Source of the DNA: Bryobacterales bacterium
GTDB taxonomy: Bacteria > Acidobacteriota > Terriglobia > Bryobacterales > Bryobacteraceae
Assembly: GCA_003163855.1 (NCBI GenBank)
Contig: PLRJ01000048.1
Coordinates: forward strand, 1-49,572
Direction: 5' to 3'
DNA length: 49,572 nt
Position numbers and translations under genes: made by a program. The first letter of the stretch is position 1, and each line of letters starts with the position of its first letter. The notes beneath the pieces are model-generated. The model was not told the DNA's origin, ran no database searches, and was given only the letters and a program-made list of their open reading frames with translations. Shown piece after piece: positions 17,829-26,109 of the stretch.

Positions 17829-19001
17829 ATGAACGTTGCGGAACGAATTGCGCGGTTAGAAGTTGAATCTGCCTTTGATGTCCTGGTCAGGGCGCGGGCC
17901 CTTGAGGCACAGGGGCGCAGCATCATTCACCTCGAAATCGGGGAACCCGATTTCGCCACGCCGCGCCACATTGTAGAAGCCGCTAAACAGGCGCTCGACG
18001 ACGGCTACACGCACTATGGGCCCACCCAAGGACTGCCGGAATTACGCGAAGCCATTGCGGCGCATATCTTGAACACGCGACACTTCAACGCGCTGCCCGA
18101 ACAAGTTTGTGTTGTTCCCGGCGCCAAACCGATTCTGTTCTTCGCCATGCTCGCGCTCATCGAACCGGGCGACGAAGTTCTCTATCCTGATCCCGGTTTC
18201 CCTATATATCGTTCGATGATCCGCTATCTGGGCGGCGTTCCGGTGCCCATACCGCTGGTCGAGGAGCGCGGTTTTTCGTTCGATCTGAACGTTCTGCGCG
18301 ATCGCATCGGCCCTAAATCGAAGCTGCTGATTCTGAATTCGCCGCAGAATCCCACCGGAGGCGTTATTCCTGAGAACGACATTCGCGAAATAGCCGCAAT
18401 GCTGATGGACCGCGACATCATCGTGCTGTCCGACGAAATTTACTCGCGCCTATACTATGGCACCGAAGCGCCGTTCTCCATTGCCACCATCCCTGGCATG
18501 GCGGACAAGACTATCTTGCTGGATGGTTTCTCTAAAACCTACGCCATGACTGGCTGGCGTCTGGGATATGGCGTTATGCCCGTTTGGCTGGCCGCCGCCG
18601 TCAATAAGTTGATGGTGAATTCCAATTCCTGCGCCGCCACCTTCACCCAACGCGCTGCCATCGCGGCACTTAACGGTCCACAGGACCAGATCGAAGCCAT
18701 GATCCACGAGTTCGCCCGGCGTCGGCTCGCATTCTGCACTGCGCTCAACCGGGTTCCAGGCTTCACCTGTGCTCTGCCGGGCGGGGCGTTCTACGCGTTT
18801 GCAAATGTGCAAGCTACGGGTGTAGCGTCAAAGCAGTTGGCCGACCTCCTGCTACAGGAAGCCGGCGTGGCCTGTCTGGATGGTGGTTCTTTTGGCGACC
18901 ATGGACGCGGATTTCTGCGTTTCAGCTTCGCTAATTCGATAGATAATTTAATGGAAGCCACTCGTCGCATGGAAATGGCGAGCGCGCGCTGGCAAGCGTA
19001 A
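17829..19001 (+). CDS. Pyridoxal-phosphate aminotransferase, class I/II
   Basis: 390 residues of the fold type I, subgroup I-gamma type. Landmarks: GEPDF near the N-terminus (substrate entry), Asn174 in NSPQNPTGG, Asp202 and Tyr205 in SDEIYSRL, the Schiff-base Lys236 in GFSKTYAMTGWRLGY, and the carboxylate-binding Arg in GRGFLRFSF. It transfers amino groups between an amino acid (aspartate, alanine, methionine or an aromatic one cannot be told apart here) and a 2-oxo acid in the cytoplasm. It is the first of three plus-strand genes and is preceded by a leader with a terminator 14 bp from the start; the start has no clear Shine-Dalgarno sequence. Confidence 0.93.
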   Translation: MNVAERIARLEVESAFDVLVRARALEAQGRSIIHLEIGEPDFATPRHIVEAAKQALDDGYTHYGPTQGLPELREAIAAHILNTRHFNALPEQVCVVPGAKPILFFAMLALIEPGDEVLYPDPGFPIYRSMIRYLGGVPVPIPLVEERGFSFDLNVLRDRIGPKSKLLILNSPQNPTGGVIPENDIREIAAMLMDRDIIVLSDEIYSRLYYGTEAPFSIATIPGMADKTILLDGFSKTYAMTGWRLGYGVMPVWLAAAVNKLMVNSNSCAATFTQRAAIAALNGPQDQIEAMIHEFARRRLAFCTALNRVPGFTCALPGGAFYAFANVQATGVASKQLADLLLQEAGVACLDGGSFGDHGRGFLRFSFANSIDNLMEATRRMEMASARWQA

Positions 19002-19014
19002 AGGACGCCGATTT

Positions 19015-19428
19015 ATGAAAGCGAATTTCTTAGCAATCGCGATATTAATGACAGGCCTCCAGGCCCAAACCACGGCCGTAGCAACCATTGTGGACACCGG
19101 GTCAACAAATATGCCGGGGATGACTGTTTCCATGGGCGCCAAAGGCCACGCGATAGTGGAACACACGCGTGGCGGCGGCGCCAAAACGAATATGAAGGTT
19201 AGCGACGCCCTCCGCACGCGCCTTATGACCGACCTGGAAGCCGCCGCGCCGGTGGATAAATTGAACACCCGCCACTGCGCCAAGAGCGTTTCCTTCGGCT
19301 CGCGCGTTTTTGTCGAGTACAAAGGCGTTCGCTCACCCGACATAAGCTGCCCCGGCCAGAGCGACCCCAAAGTGGAAGCCCTGCGCGTGGATGTGGAAGA
19401 AATCATGGCCGAGGCGCGCAAAAAATAA
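19015..19428 (+). CDS. Secreted hypothetical protein
   Basis: 137 residues with a short signal peptide (MKANFLAIAILMTGLQAQ) and AAGGA nine bases before the ATG. The mature part is mostly beta, with two cysteines (in TRHCAKS and DISCPGQ) that could form a disulphide, and an acidic C-terminal helix ending in KK. It is 13 bp behind the aminotransferase and directly abuts the next gene, so it is probably in the same transcript. No family recognised. Confidence 0.7.
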   Translation: MKANFLAIAILMTGLQAQTTAVATIVDTGSTNMPGMTVSMGAKGHAIVEHTRGGGAKTNMKVSDALRTRLMTDLEAAAPVDKLNTRHCAKSVSFGSRVFVEYKGVRSPDISCPGQSDPKVEALRVDVEEIMAEARKK

Positions 19429-19920
19429 ATGCAGGGTGAAGTTTCCGGGCTGTTCATTAAATACTCCGCCGATAAGCTTCGCCAGATGAGTTCGCATGTG
19501 GAGGACTGCATCGGCCGTCTCAACGATCATCAGATCTGGGCGCGCGGCGCAGCCAGCGAAAACTCAGTCGGCAATCTGGTTCTGCACCTGTGCGGAAACG
19601 TGCGTCAGTGGATCTGCTCGGGTGTAGCGGGCGCGAAAGACGTGCGCGACCGCGACAGCGAATTTGCAGCCACCGGCGGCATGTCGGCCGCGGATTTAAT
19701 AGCGCGCATGCAGACCACCGTGGCCGAAGCTGTCGGCATTATCGAAGGTGTATCCGCGCAGCGGCTGACTGATCAAATAACTCCACAGAATCACCATGTC
19801 TCGGTGCTCGAGGCCATTTATCAAGTGGTGGGCCACTTCCAGCAGCACACCGGGCAGATTATTTTCGCCACAAAGATCTTTACCGGTGACGACTTGGGCT
19901 TCTACAGACCGCCCAAATAA
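19429..19920 (+). CDS. DinB-like four-helix protein
   Basis: 163 residues, all helical. The DinB/YfiT-type layout is visible: a helix start LRQMSSHVEDCIGRLNDHQ, then SVGNLVLHLCGNVRQW with the first metal-type His, and near the end VVGHFQQHTGQIIFATKI with the HxxxHxxQ pair. Such proteins bind a divalent metal and some act as thiol-dependent transferases, but most have no known role. The ATG follows the previous stop with no gap. Its last 19 bp overlap the convergent TIM-barrel gene. Confidence 0.82.
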   Translation: MQGEVSGLFIKYSADKLRQMSSHVEDCIGRLNDHQIWARGAASENSVGNLVLHLCGNVRQWICSGVAGAKDVRDRDSEFAATGGMSAADLIARMQTTVAEAVGIIEGVSAQRLTDQITPQNHHVSVLEAIYQVVGHFQQHTGQIIFATKIFTGDDLGFYRPPK

Positions 19921-20825
19921 TCGTAATCCACTTTCACCGCTTCAAACGAAGTCATGTCGGTGAAAGGCGGCTCCTGTTCTATGTAGTACTGCTCTACCGC
20001 CCCGTGTTTCACGGCGGCGAAAATGGCCTTGTAGTCGGGCTTCCCTCTGCCGAGTTCCGTCGGCTGAGGCTTCTTTGCGGCTTGCAGTGAAACCGTTGGA
20101 GGCCCCGGCTTGAACGCCTTGATGTGCAGTAACTTGATGCGTTCCGGGTACTCTTTTAGAAACGCTGCCGGATCGTACCCCGCGGCCGCAACCCATCCGC
20201 AATCCAGTTCAAACTTCACCATCTTAGGGTCGGTAGACGACAACAGCGTCTCAAACCCGGTAATGTCGCCGAATTTCTTAAACTCGATGTTGTGGTTATG
20301 GTAAGCGTAGACTATCTCCCGGTTATGCGCCAGTTCGCTGTACATGTTGCAGACGGTGGCGCTGCGCCTGTAGTCGTCCAGCGTCATGTTGTCCAGCATC
20401 TGGCTGAAAGCTTCGAAATCGGGATGGTCGCCGCGCATCGCCGACATGGCCATCCCCGGCGGGTTGAATGACGTGACGGCATATTTGGCGCCCACTTCTT
20501 TGGCAAAATCCATGAAGGCGCCCGGCTTCTGGTCAAGGTCGAACATATGCACGCTGCGGCAGTTGAGGCCGTTGTCTTTGAACATCGTGCCAATCTCGTG
20601 CCCGGAAAGACCAAACGTCTGCGCCAGTTCGACTTCTTTGATGCCCATATCTGAAATCTTTTTCAGCGTGCCGTTGAAGTCCTTCTGAAGAGCATCGCTG
20701 ACGGTGTACAGTTGCAGCCCGATGGGGCGCTTCAAGGGAGTAGCCGGTAAAACGGGCGCAATCGCGGCTGCGGCGGCGATAGTAGTAGCCGCTTGCGACA
20801 GGAAGCGGCGGCGTGTTGCTTGCAT
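19902..20825 (-). CDS. TAT-exported sugar phosphate isomerase/epimerase-like TIM barrel
   Basis: 307 residues. The N-terminus has a twin-arginine signal (ATRRRFLSQAATTIAAA), so the protein is probably exported folded. The rest is an AP-endonuclease-2-type TIM barrel: IGLQLYTVSDAL, MGIKEVELAQTFGL, YAYHNHNIEF and LELDCGWVAAAG-like strands, with conserved His and Glu/Asp at strand ends for metal binding. Substrate is likely a sugar or inositol derivative. It is the last gene of a three-gene operon, nine bases behind the homocysteine methyltransferase gene, an unusual mix of functions. Confidence 0.87.
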   Translation of the reverse strand: MQATRRRFLSQAATTIAAAAAIAPVLPATPLKRPIGLQLYTVSDALQKDFNGTLKKISDMGIKEVELAQTFGLSGHEIGTMFKDNGLNCRSVHMFDLDQKPGAFMDFAKEVGAKYAVTSFNPPGMAMSAMRGDHPDFEAFSQMLDNMTLDDYRRSATVCNMYSELAHNREIVYAYHNHNIEFKKFGDITGFETLLSSTDPKMVKFELDCGWVAAAGYDPAAFLKEYPERIKLLHIKAFKPGPPTVSLQAAKKPQPTELGRGKPDYKAIFAAVKHGAVEQYYIEQEPPFTDMTSFEAVKVDYDYLGGL

Positions 20826-20834
20826 CTGCGCAAG

Positions 20835-21758
20835 TTAGCACAGGGCCGCGCGCGCCACTGCTAGGCGAATGGCGCGAATGGTCTCCGGCGTGGTCCGGCA
20901 GCATCCGCCAATCAGCCGCGCGCCGCATTGGAACCAATCGGCCGCGGCGTGCTCAATAATTCCCAATTCGCTGGTTGAACCCCATATGCCGCTATCGGGA
21001 AAGAAGCATTCGCCGCTATTGGGATAGGCCACCAGCGGCTTCTTCGTGGCCGTCGCGGCCAGCGTCAGCAGATTGCTGACATGCCGCGGAGCCGTGCAGT
21101 TCAAACCAACCGCAGCAATTTGCGGGAAGCGTTCCACGGCGGCCACCGCATCACGAAACGCCGTCCCATCCGAGATATGCACCGCGTCCTTGCACGTGAA
21201 ACTCAGCCACGCCGGCAAACTTGGAAACTCGCTCATCAGTTCCCCCAACGCCTCGGCCTCATGCACATTGGGAATGCTCTCGAACGCAATTACGTCAGGT
21301 TCACACGAAGCCAGAATAGCCAGTCGTGGTCGATGAAACTCTTTGAACTCGCTAGTACTCAGTCGATAATCGCCGCGATATTCAGAGCCGTCATGCAGAT
21401 AAGCTCCATAGGGCCCAACAGAGGCCGCAATTAACAGGCCCGTTCGTGGCACACGCGCGGCCGCACGCCGCGTTACCGCGACGCTCTCTCGCATTACTGC
21501 CTCCGCTTCCGCCGCGCTGAAACCTTTCTCCAAAAGTCCCGGAAACGTCAACTGGTAGCTGACAGTTACGCCGACATCCGCCCCGGCCACGAAGTAGTCG
21601 TAGTTCACGCGCTCCACTAGATCCGGCGATTCCAGCAGAATTTTGCCTGAGAACAACGGATCGTGCAAGTCCGCCCCGTGCCGTTCAAGTTCCGTCGCCA
21701 GGCCGCCGTCTAAAATGACGAAGCCTTGCCGATCCAAGAGATCCTGCAGCGCTGACAT
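20835..21758 (-). CDS. mmuM: Homocysteine S-methyltransferase
   Basis: 307 residues, the cobalamin-independent single-domain type. The zinc-binding cysteines are Cys221 (VGLNCTAP) and Cys286/Cys287 (IGGCCRTTPE), and the substrate region is VILDGGLATELERHG with the SYQLTFPG strand. It makes methionine from homocysteine using S-methylmethionine or SAM as methyl donor. The start codon overlaps the stop of the Gfo/Idh/MocA gene by one base (TGATG), so the two are likely coupled. Methionine synthase metH, at the right end of the window, is a separate route. Confidence 0.93.
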   Translation of the reverse strand: MSALQDLLDRQGFVILDGGLATELERHGADLHDPLFSGKILLESPDLVERVNYDYFVAGADVGVTVSYQLTFPGLLEKGFSAAEAEAVMRESVAVTRRAAARVPRTGLLIAASVGPYGAYLHDGSEYRGDYRLSTSEFKEFHRPRLAILASCEPDVIAFESIPNVHEAEALGELMSEFPSLPAWLSFTCKDAVHISDGTAFRDAVAAVERFPQIAAVGLNCTAPRHVSNLLTLAATATKKPLVAYPNSGECFFPDSGIWGSTSELGIIEHAAADWFQCGARLIGGCCRTTPETIRAIRLAVARAALC

Positions 21759-22789
21759 CAGGGTTCAACCGCTTGCCATTGGCCTGACTCCGCCGCGCGA
21801 AACACAGCGTCAATCACAGCCATATTGGCCAAAGCGTCCTCCAGCGGCACCGGTACCTCGCTGTTCTGTCTGATAGCGCGTGAGAAAGCGTCGCCTTGCA
21901 AAGTATATTGATCCACCGTCGCAAACTCCTCCATGCGCGCGCTCAGGCCCGCCAACTGCGAGCCATCATCAATGAAGATGCGGCTGGGACGGTCAGGCGG
22001 AATGTTGTACGGAATTTCCAGATCGATGCGCGCCTTTGTGCCCAGCACCTGCATGCGCTGAAACGGCACCAGTTGCGTGCTGCATGTGAAGATGGCCTGG
22101 CCGGGCGCAAAATCCAGCAGCACCGACGTAAGCCGGTCGGTCTGAGTGTTGGGATCGCGATCCATCACGGCAGCCACGCGCACCGGCTCGCGGCCAAACA
22201 GAAAGCGTGACATGGTGATGGGATAACAGCCGATGTCCATCAAGCCGCCGCCGCCAATTTCCCGCTGATTGCGAATGTTTTTCGGATCGTTATTGAAGTA
22301 ACTGAAGACGCTCACAATCGATCGCAGTTCACCTGCTGCGCCGCACGACACCAGCTCACGTGCACGCAGCCATTGCGGATGAAGCCGCACCATGAACGCT
22401 TCGCCAATCTTAACCCCGGTTTTATTACGAGCCGCAATCAGTAGCTTGGTTTCCTCCGCCGACAAAGCGATGGGCTTCTCGCACAGTACATGCTTGCCTG
22501 CTTCAGCCGCACGAAGGGACCACGGCACATGTAAGTGATTGGGCAGCGGATTGTAAATCGCTTCCACGTTGTCATCTGCCAGTAACTCTTCGTAACTCCC
22601 GTAAGCAGTGGGAATACTAAGGCGCTGGGCAGCCTGCTGCGCGCGGTCCAACTGCCGCGAGGCAATCGCCACAACGGCGGTATCGCCTCCCTGCATCATG
22701 GCCGGTATAACTTTCTTGACCGCGATGTTCGCGACCCCCAAGATCCCCCAGCGGACCTTACTCGGTAAGTTCACTATCTCATTCGGCAT
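21758..22789 (-). CDS. Gfo/Idh/MocA family NAD(P)-dependent oxidoreductase
   Basis: 343 residues from the ATG at 22789; a frame from 22831 adds 14 residues without recognisable content. The Rossmann fold opens with VRWGILGVANIAVKKVIPAM, followed by VVAIASRQLDRAQQAAQRL, the conserved EKP in VLCEKPIALS (catalytic Lys) and the C-terminal sheet containing GGGLMDIGCYPI with the active-site Asp and Tyr/His region. It would oxidise or epimerise a sugar or cyclitol. It heads the operon with mmuM and the TIM-barrel gene and is divergent from ppa. Confidence 0.9.
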   Translation of the reverse strand: MPNEIVNLPSKVRWGILGVANIAVKKVIPAMMQGGDTAVVAIASRQLDRAQQAAQRLSIPTAYGSYEELLADDNVEAIYNPLPNHLHVPWSLRAAEAGKHVLCEKPIALSAEETKLLIAARNKTGVKIGEAFMVRLHPQWLRARELVSCGAAGELRSIVSVFSYFNNDPKNIRNQREIGGGGLMDIGCYPITMSRFLFGREPVRVAAVMDRDPNTQTDRLTSVLLDFAPGQAIFTCSTQLVPFQRMQVLGTKARIDLEIPYNIPPDRPSRIFIDDGSQLAGLSARMEEFATVDQYTLQGDAFSRAIRQNSEVPVPLEDALANMAVIDAVFRAAESGQWQAVEP

Positions 22790-22860
22790 AAGCGTAAAAA
22801 GTGTCTCATAAACGCGGCGGAACTTAGCCAAAGATGATGCTTTTCTGTTAAAGTGAACCC

Positions 22861-23496
22861 GTGAAGCTGTACGACATCGATCCGGGACCGGACTGCCCGG
22901 AGTTAGTTCGCGCCATCATCGAAATCCCGAAAAATTCGGTTAACAAATACGAATACGACGGCGAATTAGGCATCTTCCGCTTGGATCGCGCACTCTATTC
23001 GCCGATGCATTACCCGGGCGATTACGGCTTCATCCCGGGTACGCTGGCCGACGATGGCGATCCGCTGGACATTCTTGTACTTGTCGACGAACCCAGTTTC
23101 ACCGGTTGTCTGATGGAAGCGCGTCCAGTTGGTGTTCTTCATATGGTCGATGGCGTGGAAAACGATCAGAAAGTACTGGCCGTTCCCAACCGGAACCCGC
23201 GCTTCGACAGTATTCACACCATCGACCAGGTCTACCCGCATATCCGCCGCGAGATTGAATACTTCTTCACCATCTACAAGGAACTGCAAAGCGCCAAAGC
23301 GAAGATGGACGGCTGGGGCGGACCCCGCGACGCACGCCGCGTCATCAATGACTCACGCCGGGCTTATCTGGAATCGAAAGCGGCTCCGCTGAAGCAGGAA
23401 TTGGTAAAAGTTGAAGAAGAGCCAGTCGTAAATGGAGCGGTCCATGGACCGGAACCAGATGCTCCTGCGCCCGAATCGGAAGAGCTTAGCGTTTAG
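22861..23496 (+). CDS. ppa: Inorganic pyrophosphatase, family I
   Basis: 211 residues starting at GTG. The family I signature DDGDPLDILVL gives the metal ligands Asp65, Asp67 and Asp70; VNKYEYDGELG and HYPGDYGFIPGT complete the active site, and the later KMDGWGGPRDA resembles the usual KxWVGW region. It hydrolyses pyrophosphate in the cytoplasm. About 35 residues longer than typical bacterial enzymes because of an acidic, proline-rich tail after residue 180 (EEEPVVNGAVHGPEPDAPAP) that is probably disordered. Followed by a strong hairpin. Confidence 0.96.
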   Translation: MKLYDIDPGPDCPELVRAIIEIPKNSVNKYEYDGELGIFRLDRALYSPMHYPGDYGFIPGTLADDGDPLDILVLVDEPSFTGCLMEARPVGVLHMVDGVENDQKVLAVPNRNPRFDSIHTIDQVYPHIRREIEYFFTIYKELQSAKAKMDGWGGPRDARRVINDSRRAYLESKAAPLKQELVKVEEEPVVNGAVHGPEPDAPAPESEELSV

Positions 23497-23526
23497 CGCT
23501 TCGGCTGTATATTTAAGCCGAAGCGC
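23496..23526 (+). terminator. Strong hairpin after ppa
   Basis: A perfect 11-bp stem GCGCTTCGGCT/AGCCGAAGCGC (23496-23506 and 23516-23526) with a 9-nt AT-rich loop begins at the last base of the ppa stop codon. It lacks a following T-run, so it is either a weak terminator or an mRNA 3'-end stabiliser. Confidence 0.5.
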
Positions 23527-23584
23527 AGGCGTGTCCCTAACGCATTGGCATAATTAGCCTTCTTCTGCAACCCAATTCCTAAGT

Positions 23585-24124
23585 ATGCAACTCCGCCCTC
23601 TGCCGTCGAAAGTTGCAGATCTGCTTGTCCAAACAAAAGCGCCTCCGCGCCTCAGGGTGCATCTTTGTCTGGTTCATGACACCGCCTGCCAACTAACGGC
23701 TAACCTCAGGAGTGCCTGGCCAAAGCTGGTAATCGATGAGCAAGCGGTTCATCTGGGTGCCGCAATTCATGATATTGGCAAGGTAATCCACCCTGATGAA
23801 TTAAACGAACCAGGGTTTGAACATGAAGACGCCGGGCGAACGTTGCTGCTCGAACTCGGCTGGTCTGCGTCGTTAGCCCGCTTTCCCGTGACACATGCAC
23901 GCAAGCTCGACGCCAACGATCCGATAGAAGATCTGCTCGTTGCCATTGCTGACAAGGTATGGAAAGGAAAACGAGACGAGGCCCTTGAGCAGTCTTTATT
24001 AGCACATATCGCACTCTTGTCTGGTCAAGCGCCATGGCAGGTCTGGTTGACGCTGGACGAGATGCTGACTAACGTAGCAGAACTATCTCCGGAACGTCTC
24101 CGCCTGCAGGCGAGCCACTATTAA
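23585..24124 (+). CDS. HD-domain phosphohydrolase
   Basis: 179 residues. Metal-binding pattern of the HD superfamily: His31 (LCLVHDTA), the His62-Asp63 doublet in GAAIHDIGK, the pair FEHEDAGR (about 78-85) and Asp123 in IADKVWKGKR. Substrate cannot be told from sequence; small single-domain HD proteins act on nucleotides or phosphoesters. It ends 54 bp before the convergent transporter gene. Confidence 0.84.
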   Translation: MQLRPLPSKVADLLVQTKAPPRLRVHLCLVHDTACQLTANLRSAWPKLVIDEQAVHLGAAIHDIGKVIHPDELNEPGFEHEDAGRTLLLELGWSASLARFPVTHARKLDANDPIEDLLVAIADKVWKGKRDEALEQSLLAHIALLSGQAPWQVWLTLDEMLTNVAELSPERLRLQASHY

Positions 24125-24178
24125 TCTGAACTGCACCAAATAATAGCGCGGTATCGAGTTCAGTTCTGACGGGCAATC

Positions 24179-25492
24179 CTACGTTTCGCTGGTACGCGCG
24201 TGAGGGCTTGGCGACAGGTGGAGCAGTCTTTCATCCCGCTTGTTACAGATGACGGCCGCGGTAAGTCCGCAGGCTGCCGCGCAGGAGAGCCACGCGCCGG
24301 GCATAGCTTTGTTGCTTGTCACGTGAATCAGATAGGTGCAGACAGCCGGTGTAAATCCGCCGAAGATGGCGGTGGCGAGACTATAAGCGATGGAGAAACC
24401 AGTGGTGCGGACGTGGCTTGGCATCAGTTCGGTGAGGAAGACGACCATAGCGGCGTTGTAGCTGCCGTATAGGAAGGAGAACCAGAGTTCGACTCCCAGC
24501 AGACCTCCGAAAGTGGGATGGGTCGAGAGCCACCACAATGCCGGGTAGGCCGTAATAAGTGCGAGAGAAGTCGCAGCCAGCAGCAGGGGCATGCGACCGA
24601 TCCGGTCGGACAAGGCACCCATAGTCGGCAGCCAGATCAGGTTCGATAAACCGACGCACAAAGTGACGAGCAGATTTTCACGGTTCGCCAGGTGAAGGAC
24701 GCTGCCGCCGAAGGTGGGCGTATAAGCGGTAATGAGGTAGAACGAGACCGTCGTCATGACGACAAGCATGGCTCCAAGGACAACAACGCGCCAGTTGCCG
24801 GCAAGTGATCGCAGAACATCAACTAGACTCGGGTGATGCTTTTGCGCCATGAACTCGTCCGTTTCGGCAAGCGACCGCCGAATAAGAAGCAAGAACGGAA
24901 TAATGCAGCAGCCTACCCACAACGGGATGCGCCAACCCCAGGATGAGACCTGCCCTGGAGTGAGTATGGAAGTCACCAGGACGCCGAGAACAGCGGCAGC
25001 GATGACGGCGCATTGCTGGCTGGCGGATTGCCAACTGACATAGAATCCTTTGTGTCCGGGTGTGGCGATCTCGGAAAGATACACCGACACACCTCCGAGT
25101 TCTACTCCCGCCGAGAAGCCCTGCAGAAGCCTTCCAAGTACGACGATGATGGGTGAAATGATGCCAAGAGTGGCGTAACCCGGCAGACAGGCTATAGACA
25201 AGGTTCCCAGTGACATAAGCGCCAGCGTAAGGATGAGGCCGGCGCGGCGGCCCTTTCGATCAATGTAGGAGCCCAGGATCACGGCACCTAGGGGCCGCAT
25301 AAGAAATCCAGCGCCGAACGTTGCGAGCGACAGCATGAGGGAGACGAAGTCGCTGCTTTTGGGAAAGAATGCTTTGCCTATGGGTACAGCGTAGTAACCG
25401 AAGACCATGAAGTCGTACATCTCCAGAAAGTTGCCGCTGGAGACGCGCACAACCGCCATGATTTTTGACCGGCCATCGTGCGCATTATTCAA
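24179..25492 (-). CDS. MFS transporter of the metabolite:H+ symporter (MHS) type
   Basis: 437 residues with twelve predicted membrane helices. The loop 2-3 motif is MRPLGAVILGSYIDRKGRRAGL, followed by VLGRLLQGFSAGVELGGVSVYLSE, both typical of MHS permeases for citrate, tricarballylate, 2-oxoglutarate or proline/betaine. ALSDRIGRMPLLL is the second copy of the motif after helix 8. The N-terminus NFLEMYDFMVFGYYA also fits. It starts at TTG with an AAGGAAAGGG run directly upstream. Probably brings in a di- or tricarboxylate with protons; substrate is inference. Twenty bases behind the DUF2383 gene. Confidence 0.88.
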   Translation of the reverse strand: MNNAHDGRSKIMAVVRVSSGNFLEMYDFMVFGYYAVPIGKAFFPKSSDFVSLMLSLATFGAGFLMRPLGAVILGSYIDRKGRRAGLILTLALMSLGTLSIACLPGYATLGIISPIIVVLGRLLQGFSAGVELGGVSVYLSEIATPGHKGFYVSWQSASQQCAVIAAAVLGVLVTSILTPGQVSSWGWRIPLWVGCCIIPFLLLIRRSLAETDEFMAQKHHPSLVDVLRSLAGNWRVVVLGAMLVVMTTVSFYLITAYTPTFGGSVLHLANRENLLVTLCVGLSNLIWLPTMGALSDRIGRMPLLLAATSLALITAYPALWWLSTHPTFGGLLGVELWFSFLYGSYNAAMVVFLTELMPSHVRTTGFSIAYSLATAIFGGFTPAVCTYLIHVTSNKAMPGAWLSCAAACGLTAAVICNKRDERLLHLSPSPHARTSET

Positions 25493-25512
25493 CCCTTTCC
25501 TTTATACACTGC

Positions 25513-25992
25513 TCAAGCGGTGTGGGCTTTCCAACGGTCGAGGCGACTTTGAAGATAAACCAAATCATCACCTATGGTCGTCCGTTGTTCGATGATCAGG
25601 GAGCGCAACTGATCATCCAACTGTTGAGCGAGCGCATGATCATAGTGGCTTAAAGTTCCCGAATCGCCGGCAACGCATTCTGTGATTATTTCTCTGTCGT
25701 CTTTTGACTGGACGTTATTCCCGGACGAGCGAAGATGCTGTTCGAGATCCACCCAGCCTTTGTGAAGAATTCCGCCTTCGTGCAGATCAAGTTCAGATGC
25801 CTCTCCTAGTTTTCTGATGGCGTGGCTGAGTTCGGATGCGAAGCGTTCCCGGTCGGCAGAAGCCTGTGCCAGGAAGTCGCTCAAGTCTGGATCGTGTGCG
25901 CCTTTTGCGGCCTTTCCAAATCCCTCCGACGCGTCGTTGCAGGTCGCCACCAGATCGTGCAGAGCTTTTAACGTCTTTTTGTTGTGTCCCAT
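25513..25992 (-). CDS. PA2169-type four-helix-bundle protein (DUF2383)
   Basis: 159 residues, fully helical, no signal peptide. It starts with KTLKALHDLVATCNDASEGF and has DLSDFLAQASADRERFASEL, GGILHKGWVDLEQ and a final QLRSLIIEQRTTIGDDLVYLQ, the pattern of the ferritin-like DUF2383 bundle often induced under stress. A role in stress is known only by association. It may share a transcript with the transporter gene 20 bp downstream. The start has GGAG about 12 bases upstream. Confidence 0.85.
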   Translation of the reverse strand: MGHNKKTLKALHDLVATCNDASEGFGKAAKGAHDPDLSDFLAQASADRERFASELSHAIRKLGEASELDLHEGGILHKGWVDLEQHLRSSGNNVQSKDDREIITECVAGDSGTLSHYDHALAQQLDDQLRSLIIEQRTTIGDDLVYLQSRLDRWKAHTA

Positions 25993-26109
25993 ATGATTTC
26001 TTTCGCTCCGTAGTTAGATTGGGCGGATCGACGAAGAGGTTACCGAAAGAGGTGCACGTTTAAGTACGTGTAACGTTTTGGTGCCTGCAAGCGTAGAAAG
26101 GTTCGCAAT

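Noticed and set aside
24125..24178. GAACTG/CAGTTC arms between the HD and transporter genes
   Set aside because: Six-base arms with a 27-base loop and no T-run; not a convincing terminator.
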